In this document: piece by piece, positions 34,281 through 39,367 of the stretch
Layout: every line of letters begins with the position of its first letter
Position numbering within the stretch: the stretch's first letter is position 1
Origin: Nocardia veterana NBRC 100344
GTDB lineage: Bacteria; Actinomycetota; Actinomycetes; Mycobacteriales; Mycobacteriaceae
Direction: 5' to 3'
NCBI RefSeq assembly: GCF_000308855.1
Contig: NZ_BAGM01000099.1
Coordinates: 1 to 39,367 of the forward strand
DNA: 39,367 bases
Notes under the pieces: generated by a model
The model's database searches: none
Seen by the model: only the letters and a program-made list of their open reading frames with translations
What the model was told of the DNA's origin: nothing
Program-made: the position numbers and the translations under genes

Positions 34281-36017
34281 ATGACGAGCACCACGATGAC
34301 CGGCCCCTCGATCGATCTGCTGCCACCCGGCACCACCGCCACCGTCACCGGCACCGGCGCCACCGCGCGGGTCCTGCTCGAACACCTCACCGCGCTCGGT
34401 GTGACAGCGGCAGCCGAGGAAGCATCGGCCGATGCCGATATCGCCGCGAGCGTATCGCTCGAACTGGCCGACGGCACCCGGCGCGACCTGGTGGTGCTCT
34501 GGTCCGGACCGGTGCGGGCCGGTGACCTGAGGGATGAGACCGCGGCACAGGCGATCTGCGGCATCATGCAGGTCAACGGTCGGCGGACCGGATTCCCGCG
34601 CGGTTTGGCGCTGGACTACTGCAGCACAGCGGCGGGCGTGCTCGCGATGACCGGGCTGCTGGCGAGCCTGCTCGTCCCGACCCGGCGGCTGCACGTGCGG
34701 ACCAGTGTCGCCGAGGCCGCACTGCTGGCGGTATCGCAATATCTGGCCGCGGCGGGCGCGGACGATCCGGAGGCGGTCTCGCTCGAGCCCGGCGGTCCGC
34801 CGTTCGTGAGCGCGGACGGGATCCGGTTCGAAATCGAGTCGCTGCAACCGGAACCGTGGGCGGAGTTCTGGACGGCCCTGGCCGCCGAGCCACCGGCGCT
34901 GCGAAAGGGCTGGCGGCCCTTCCAATTTCGCTACGCCACCGCCACCGCCCCGCTGCCCGAACCGCTGCATCGAGCGACCCGGGCGCACACCTTCGCGAGC
35001 ATCCGCGCGATCGGTGCCCGCACGGGCGTTGCCGTGTGCCGGCTGTACGGCGCGCACGAGTTCGCGGTATCGGGCCCGGCCCTGGCGGTGGCGCCGTGGA
35101 TCGTCACGGACGTCCCGGATCATGCTGCGCGGGGCGATGATTCGGGCTCTCCACGTGACCGGCGATCCGCGCACCGTCCCGGCGCCGACCGCACCGACGC
35201 GGTCCCCGCGCGACCGCTGGCCGGTCTCCGCGTCCTGGAGGCCGGCCGCCGGGTGCAGGCACCGCTGGCCGCCCATCTGCTCCGGATGCTCGGCGCGGAG
35301 GTGACCCGGATCGAACCGCCCGGCGGTGACCCGCTGCGGGAGATGCCGCCCTGTGCGGGAGACCTGTCGGCACGCTGGCTCGCTCTCAACCGGCACAAGG
35401 GCGCCCGCGAATTCGACATCAAGTCCTCGGCGGACCGCTCCCGGCTGCGCGAGCTGACCGCCGATTACGATGTGTTCCTGCACAATTGGGCACCGGGCAA
35501 GGCGGAGCAACTCGGCCTCGCCGGGCGCGACCTTCCCGCGGGCACGGTGTACGTCTACACCTCCGGCTGGTCCGGCGCCGAACTCGCCGATCTGCCGCCG
35601 GGTACGGATTTCATGGTTCAGGCCCGCACCGGGCTCGCCGAACTGATCGGCTTACCGGATACTCCGGCCGCGCCGTCACTGATGACCGTGCTGGACGTCC
35701 TCGGCGGAATGCTCGGAGCCGAGGCCGCCGTCCTCGGCCTGCTCCGACGGCGGGCCACAGGGGGCGGTGTCGCGGTGGAGAGCAGCCTGCTGAGCGCGTC
35801 GAATACGCTTCGCCGGCACGCCGCGGCCGACGCCGAGCCGGGCACCCGCCAGCCCTTCCGGCTGGACGGGCAGTGGGTCGTCACGAGCGAATCGGGCGCC
35901 CCGGTGCGCGTCACCACCGACCTGGCCGAATTGCTCACCGACACCCGTTTCGCCACCGTGATCGGCCGCGACGACCACGGGTGTCCCGCCCTCGCCACCC
36001 CGTGGAGGCTGTCGTGA
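34281..36017 (+). CDS. two-domain family III CoA transferase (CaiB/BaiF type)
   Basis: 578 aa. The C-terminal part (from about residue 310) starts with the family opening LAGLRVLEAGRRVQAPLAA and includes MLGAEVTRIEPPGGDP, and a putative catalytic Asp472 in TVLDVLGGML. The N-terminal part (about 85-290) also looks like a CaiB segment: GIMQVNGRRTGFPRG, then ALDYCSTAAGVLAMTG with Asp112 in the equivalent place, and a DGIRFEIESLQ-type block. So the protein appears to be two fused copies, the first lacking its own N-terminal opening. A canonical single-domain enzyme is about 400 aa. It would move CoA between carboxylic acids. Its stop overlaps the ligase start by GTGA. GAAAGG precedes the ATG. Confidence 0.8.
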   Translation: MTSTTMTGPSIDLLPPGTTATVTGTGATARVLLEHLTALGVTAAAEEASADADIAASVSLELADGTRRDLVVLWSGPVRAGDLRDETAAQAICGIMQVNGRRTGFPRGLALDYCSTAAGVLAMTGLLASLLVPTRRLHVRTSVAEAALLAVSQYLAAAGADDPEAVSLEPGGPPFVSADGIRFEIESLQPEPWAEFWTALAAEPPALRKGWRPFQFRYATATAPLPEPLHRATRAHTFASIRAIGARTGVAVCRLYGAHEFAVSGPALAVAPWIVTDVPDHAARGDDSGSPRDRRSAHRPGADRTDAVPARPLAGLRVLEAGRRVQAPLAAHLLRMLGAEVTRIEPPGGDPLREMPPCAGDLSARWLALNRHKGAREFDIKSSADRSRLRELTADYDVFLHNWAPGKAEQLGLAGRDLPAGTVYVYTSGWSGAELADLPPGTDFMVQARTGLAELIGLPDTPAAPSLMTVLDVLGGMLGAEAAVLGLLRRRATGGGVAVESSLLSASNTLRRHAAADAEPGTRQPFRLDGQWVVTSESGAPVRVTTDLAELLTDTRFATVIGRDDHGCPALATPWRLS

Positions 36018-37681
36018 CCCGCGTCGACCACACCAGCAGATTCCCCGATCTGATCCCGAACAGCTTGCGGCGCAGCTGGTCTCGCGCCGGCTACTATCCT
36101 GATCGCGATCTGTACTCCCTGTTCACCGCGCAGCGCCTGCTCCGGCCCGACGCCCCGGCGGTCGTCGACGCCGACGGCACCGTGACCTATGCCGAACTCG
36201 ATGATCTGGCCCGCCGGCTCGCCGCGGGCCTGCGGTCGCTCGGCGTCGGACCCGACGACGTGGTGGCCGTGCAGCTACCGAACAGCCAACTGGCGTGTGC
36301 GGCAGATCTGGCCGTCGCGGCGCTGGGCGCGATCGCGCTGCCCTTCCCGGTCGGCCGGGGAACCCGCGAGGCCGCGAATCTGCTGCGCCGCTCCGACGCG
36401 GTCGCGGTGATCGCACTCGCCGAATATCGCGGCCGGCCGTGCGCCGAGCGCATTCGGGAGTTGGCCGCCGATCTGCCCGCCCTGCGCGCGGTGATCGCCG
36501 TGGGCCGGCATACCTCCCGTGGCTGCGTGCCGATCCACGCATTGCTCGCGCCGGACGCCACCGGTTTCCGACCCCATCTCGCCGACCCGGACGGACCCGC
36601 GCGCATTCTGGTGACCTCCGGATCGGAGGCGGAACCGAAGATGGTGCTCTACTCGCACAACGCGCTGGCCGGCGGGCGCGGCGCGATGATGGCAGCGCTG
36701 CACGACGATCCGCAGCGGATGCGCAACCTGTTTCTGGTCCCGCTGGCCTCGGCATTCGGTTCCAGCGGAACGGCGGTCACCCTGGCGGCCTTCGGCGCCA
36801 CCCTGGTGCTGCGCCCGGCGTTCGACACGGCCGCGATCCTGGCCGCGATCGAAAAGGACCGGCCGACACACCTTTTGGGCGTTCCCACCATGTTGCGGCT
36901 GCTGCTCGACGATCCGGCCATCGAGGACCGCGATCTGAGCAGTCTGCGCACGATCGTGCTCGGCGGCGCACCCCTGGATGCCGATACCGTGCGCCGCGGC
37001 CGCGATGCGCTGGGCTGCCCGATCGTCAATCTCTACGGATCGGCCGACGGGGTGTCGTGTCATCCGGGTCCGGACGAGCCACCGGCACGAGCTACCACGG
37101 CCGGCCGTCCCAACCCGGCCGTCGCCGAGATACGGGTGGTGGGGCCGGATTCGCGGCCGTTGCCGACCGGCGCCGTCGGGGAGATCATCGCTCGGGGACC
37201 GATGTCGCCGATGTGCTACGTGAACGCTCCCGAACTCGATCGCACTCTGCGCACATCCGACGGGTGGACGCGCACGGGCGATCTGGGCCGGTTCGACGCC
37301 GAGGGATATCTGACCGTCGTCGGGCGCAGCAAGGACGTGGTGATTCGCGGCGGACTCAATATCAGCCCGGCCGAGGTCGAGGCGCTGATCATTCGGCACC
37401 CGGCGATCACCGACGTGGTCTGTGTACCGGTCCCCGATCCGCTCTACGGCGAGCGGATGTGCGCGTGCGTGACTGCCACGGAAAAGGTTGCGCTGCGCGA
37501 CATCACGGAATTCCTGGGCGCCGCCGGCCTCGAACCCCGCAAATTTCCGGAGCGGATGATGCAACTGCCGGTGTTGCCCCTGGGCCCCGCCGGGAAGGTG
37601 GACCGGCGCGCGCTGCGTGAACTGGCCGCACAGCAGGCGGGCGGGCCGCTGGATGCATCGGAAGGCGCGGGCGCACAATAG
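36014..37681 (+). CDS. acyl-CoA ligase with a diverged P-loop
   Basis: 555 aa from a GTG that overlaps the CoA transferase stop. It has the full adenylate-forming fold: core TYAELDDLARRLA, GSADGVS in the YGSTE position, TRTGDLGRFDAEGY, VVGRSKDVVIRGGLNISPAEVE, and the catalytic Lys in PLGPAGKVDRRALREL. The P-loop reads TSGSEAEPKMV (about 201-211) instead of TSGTTGxPKG: the lysine remains but the Thr-Thr-Gly turn is changed. Similar SGSEAEPKM forms occur in some CoA ligases from memory, so activity is likely. Neighbouring CoA transferase and dehydrogenase suggest acyl metabolism of a specific acid. The ECF-type motif precedes the operon. Confidence 0.85.
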   Translation: MTRVDHTSRFPDLIPNSLRRSWSRAGYYPDRDLYSLFTAQRLLRPDAPAVVDADGTVTYAELDDLARRLAAGLRSLGVGPDDVVAVQLPNSQLACAADLAVAALGAIALPFPVGRGTREAANLLRRSDAVAVIALAEYRGRPCAERIRELAADLPALRAVIAVGRHTSRGCVPIHALLAPDATGFRPHLADPDGPARILVTSGSEAEPKMVLYSHNALAGGRGAMMAALHDDPQRMRNLFLVPLASAFGSSGTAVTLAAFGATLVLRPAFDTAAILAAIEKDRPTHLLGVPTMLRLLLDDPAIEDRDLSSLRTIVLGGAPLDADTVRRGRDALGCPIVNLYGSADGVSCHPGPDEPPARATTAGRPNPAVAEIRVVGPDSRPLPTGAVGEIIARGPMSPMCYVNAPELDRTLRTSDGWTRTGDLGRFDAEGYLTVVGRSKDVVIRGGLNISPAEVEALIIRHPAITDVVCVPVPDPLYGERMCACVTATEKVALRDITEFLGAAGLEPRKFPERMMQLPVLPLGPAGKVDRRALRELAAQQAGGPLDASEGAGAQ

Positions 37682-37717
37682 ATTCGGCTGTGCGGAACAT
37701 CATATTTGCCCGGTTCC

Positions 37718-37744
37718 GGAACCCGCGGCGCTCGCCGTGCGACC
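37718..37744 (+). promoter_or_regulatory. ECF-type promoter of the secreted-protein gene, embedded in a palindrome
   Basis: GGAAC (37718-37722), a 17-nt spacer, then CGACC (37740-37744). The GGAAC is the right half of the perfect 12-bp palindrome GGTTCCGGAACC (37712-37723), so a regulator binding there could block the -35. The ATG at 37795 is 50 nt further and has GGGAG as its ribosome site. Confidence 0.55.
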
Positions 37745-37794
37745 AGTTGTCGACAGCGAATTCCCGCTGCCACGAACAACTTCGGGAGTTTCAC

Positions 37795-38463
37795 ATGATG
37801 TTCCGCACAGGCGCGGCGCTCGCGGCACTGGTCATCTCCGCACTCGGTATCTCCGCGGGTACCGCGTCGGCCGATCCGGTGGCACCGGCCTCCGACATTC
37901 ACTTCGAGGCCCACGCCGTCGGCCGCTCCGTGGTTCTCGCGATGGACACCGGCGCCGTCGCCGTGAACGACGACCATCTGCGCCTGATCGACCGAAACGG
38001 GGCCACGGTGGCCGCACTGCCCCTGGCATATGTGCGCGATGGACAGGCCCTGCCGATCGCGGCGCAGGTCGAGGGCAATCGGGTCACCCTGACCGCCGAG
38101 ACGGACCCGGCCGCGAGCCGGCCGTTGCCGCCTGCGACCGCGAAGGAGATCGACGCCCTCTCGCATCCGAATTTCAATGCGGCCCTGGGCAACTTCAGCA
38201 TGTCGATGATGGCCGCGGCGACGGTCGGCAGCCTGCTCGGCAGCACGGTCGGGGCCGGTATCGGCTGTGTCGCCGGCGGTATCGTCGGTGGCGCGGCCGG
38301 CGGTGTGGTCACCATCGGTGTGCTGGCGGTGCCCGGCGCGATCGGCGGCTGCCTGGTCACCGGTGCGGCATTGGCGGCGATGGGTGCGGTGGTCGGCACC
38401 ATCGTGGTGGGCATTCCGGCCCTGATCGCCGCGGGTGCGCAATTCTGGAACGACACGCACTGA
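37795..38463 (+). CDS. secreted glycine-zipper protein, paralogue of the protein at 26222
   Basis: 222 aa (another ATG at residue 2). A Sec signal peptide (ALAALVISALGISAGTASADP) is followed by a beta-rich region (SVVLAMDTGAVAVNDDHLRLIDR, then GATVAALPLAYVRDGQALPIAAQVEG) and a Gly-rich hydrophobic region (TVGSLLGSTVGAGIGCVAGG, later GAIGGCLVTGAALAAMG). It shares layout and core motif with the protein at 26222. The conserved Cys in AGIGC and a later GGC suggest a disulfide or lipid-facing site. Function unknown. It carries an upstream ECF-type motif and precedes the YcnI-type gene by 76 nt, so they may be co-transcribed. It may belong to the family I remember as DUF8020. Confidence 0.75.
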   Translation: MMFRTGAALAALVISALGISAGTASADPVAPASDIHFEAHAVGRSVVLAMDTGAVAVNDDHLRLIDRNGATVAALPLAYVRDGQALPIAAQVEGNRVTLTAETDPAASRPLPPATAKEIDALSHPNFNAALGNFSMSMMAAATVGSLLGSTVGAGIGCVAGGIVGGAAGGVVTIGVLAVPGAIGGCLVTGAALAAMGAVVGTIVVGIPALIAAGAQFWNDTH

Positions 38464-38539
38464 TCGACCCCGGCGGGGATAGTGTTCATGGCGTTCTCAG
38501 GTTCTCCCGTGACACACATGGCAGAGGAGTGACCGCGTT

Positions 38540-39202
38540 ATGAGCAATTCCTGGATGCACCGGATCGTAGTCACCGGCGTCGCCGCCGGGGCGGCAGGTG
38601 TCGTCGCGGCGGCCCCGGCAACGGCTCATGTCACCGTTTCCGGGCCGGACGCCGCCCGCGGCGGTTCGGCGGTACTCACCTTCCGCGTGCCCAACGAGTC
38701 GGCGACCGGCAGTGCCACCACCGCCCTCAGCGTCCGATTTCCGAATCTGCCCGAGGTGGAAACCGAACCCACGCCGGGGTGGAAGACCGATGTCACTCGC
38801 GACGACAACCACCGGGTCGTCGCGGTTACCTGGACCGCTGACCAGGGCGGCGGTATCGGGCCAGGACAGTTCGAACAGTTCGCGGTACTGGCGGACGGCT
38901 TGCCGGATTCCGAGACGCTGACGTTGCCCGCCACGCAAACCTATGCCGACGGCCGGGTGGTGACATGGGACCAGACGTCCACCGACGATCACGAACCCGA
39001 ATATCCCGCTCCCACAGTGCCGTTGGCGGCGCGGCAATCGGGCGGAACGCACAACCACGGCGATGCGCGGACGGTGTCGGCGGCGGAGGAGGAACACGAA
39101 ACCGACACCACCGCACGCTGGCTGGGCAGTATCGGCATCGTGCTCGGCGCGCTGGGCGTGTTGGCCGGCGCGGCGACCCTGACGCGCCGCCGCGCCGGTT
39201 GA
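38540..39202 (+). CDS. YcnI-type (DUF1775) copper-associated surface protein
   Basis: 220 aa. After a signal peptide ending ATA, the mature protein would begin with His (HVTVSGPDAARGG), which in YcnI proteins helps form a copper-binding site with a conserved Trp; Trp residues are present in PGWKTDV and VTWTAD. The beta-rich domain covers about residues 30-160. A His-rich linker (GGTHNHGDA) and a C-terminal membrane helix (SIGIVLGALGVLAGAATL) followed by RRRAG anchor it at the cell surface. The function is copper binding outside the membrane by family knowledge. GAGGAG lies about 12 nt before the ATG. It shares the locus with SigC and other probable metal genes. Confidence 0.88.
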   Translation: MSNSWMHRIVVTGVAAGAAGVVAAAPATAHVTVSGPDAARGGSAVLTFRVPNESATGSATTALSVRFPNLPEVETEPTPGWKTDVTRDDNHRVVAVTWTADQGGGIGPGQFEQFAVLADGLPDSETLTLPATQTYADGRVVTWDQTSTDDHEPEYPAPTVPLAARQSGGTHNHGDARTVSAAEEEHETDTTARWLGSIGIVLGALGVLAGAATLTRRRAG

Positions 39203-39367
39203 CGCCGAACCGCGCCGGCCTTCCGTCCGGCCCGTCGTCATGTGCACTCCTGAACGGGTTCGCCTCGGTAGTCGGCCGGCGGCCGCCGCCGGCTCCCGGC
39301 CGCGGAATCGCGCCCGCCGATGCGTAGATTGACCCTGCGCACAGCGACGGCGCCGCACTCGACGTCC
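39203..39367. other. terminal 165 bp without a supported gene
   Basis: No complete gene is seen. A short plus-strand frame from ATG 39320 runs off the window, and a TANNNT-like TAGATT lies inside it at about 39325, so it is as likely a promoter as a coding start. Confidence 0.35.

Noticed and set aside
38447..38469. GGAAC followed by CGACC before the YcnI gene
   Set aside because: The spacer is 13 nt, not 17, and the GGAAC lies inside the preceding coding sequence. It is probably chance.
1..39367. Mobile elements, CRISPR arrays, tRNA or rRNA genes
   Set aside because: No transposase, integrase, regularly spaced repeat array or conserved RNA sequence was recognised anywhere in the window.

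Overview
The window is high-GC actinobacterial DNA (roughly 69 percent GC by eye). A mycolic-acid-group genus, most likely Nocardia, is suggested by several things: a SigC-type and a SigJ-type ECF sigma factor, many acyl-CoA synthetases and short-chain dehydrogenases, a 3-ketosteroid-dehydrogenase-like flavoprotein, a pyruvate-phosphate-dikinase-like protein next to a PtpB-like phosphatase, and two small secreted glycine-zipper proteins of a kind I associate with Nocardia. This is a judgement from gene content and remembered families; no search was run. I see no rRNA, tRNA, insertion sequence, prophage or CRISPR array.

Layout. 1-3638: the open 3' end of a thioredoxin-like gene, a 61-residue membrane protein, a tyrosine phosphatase and an unusual PPDK-like protein. 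3903-12482: an acyl-CoA synthetase, then two divergent operons that look like a lipid or steroid catabolic module. The minus strand carries a KstD-like flavoprotein and two SDRs. The plus strand carries a luciferase-like oxidoreductase, an SDR, an HSL-type esterase and a VOC protein. 12637-19724: rtcB, a small membrane protein, an epoxide-hydrolase-like enzyme, a RecQ helicase with an apparent phosphoribosyltransferase-like tail, and an oxidoreductase/sigJ pair. 19896-23359: two tandem paralogous fadD genes. 23451-25932: a Met/His-rich membrane protein and a PepSY-TM protein, both hinting at copper. 26222-39202: a sigC locus with a divergent zinc-finger anti-sigma-like gene, an MFS transporter plus a frameshifted GH88-like hydrolase, a metal ABC importer, an acyl-CoA dehydrogenase, a two-domain CoA transferase with an acyl-CoA ligase, a secreted protein and a YcnI-type protein.

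The main observation is a promoter-like motif, GGAAC-N17-CGAC(C/T), present five times between 27725 and 37744. Each copy is upstream of a gene, in the correct orientation, and has exactly the same 17-nt spacer. The copies precede the anti-sigma-like gene, the MFS/GH88 unit, the ABC importer operon, the CoA transferase/ligase operon and the secreted protein that lies before the YcnI gene. Two of them (before the MFS gene and before the importer) also share the flanks GGGAACTTTT and CGACCTGT. I infer that SigC drives this local regulon. The divergent anti-sigma-like protein has a ZAS zinc motif in the cytoplasm and a Met/His-rich loop between membrane helices, so it could couple the sigma factor to extracytoplasmic metal, plausibly copper.

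Many gene pairs overlap by 4 nt (GTGA or ATGA), marking tight operons. Strong hairpins at 5579-5610, 23376-23405 and 26947-26979 look like intrinsic terminators.
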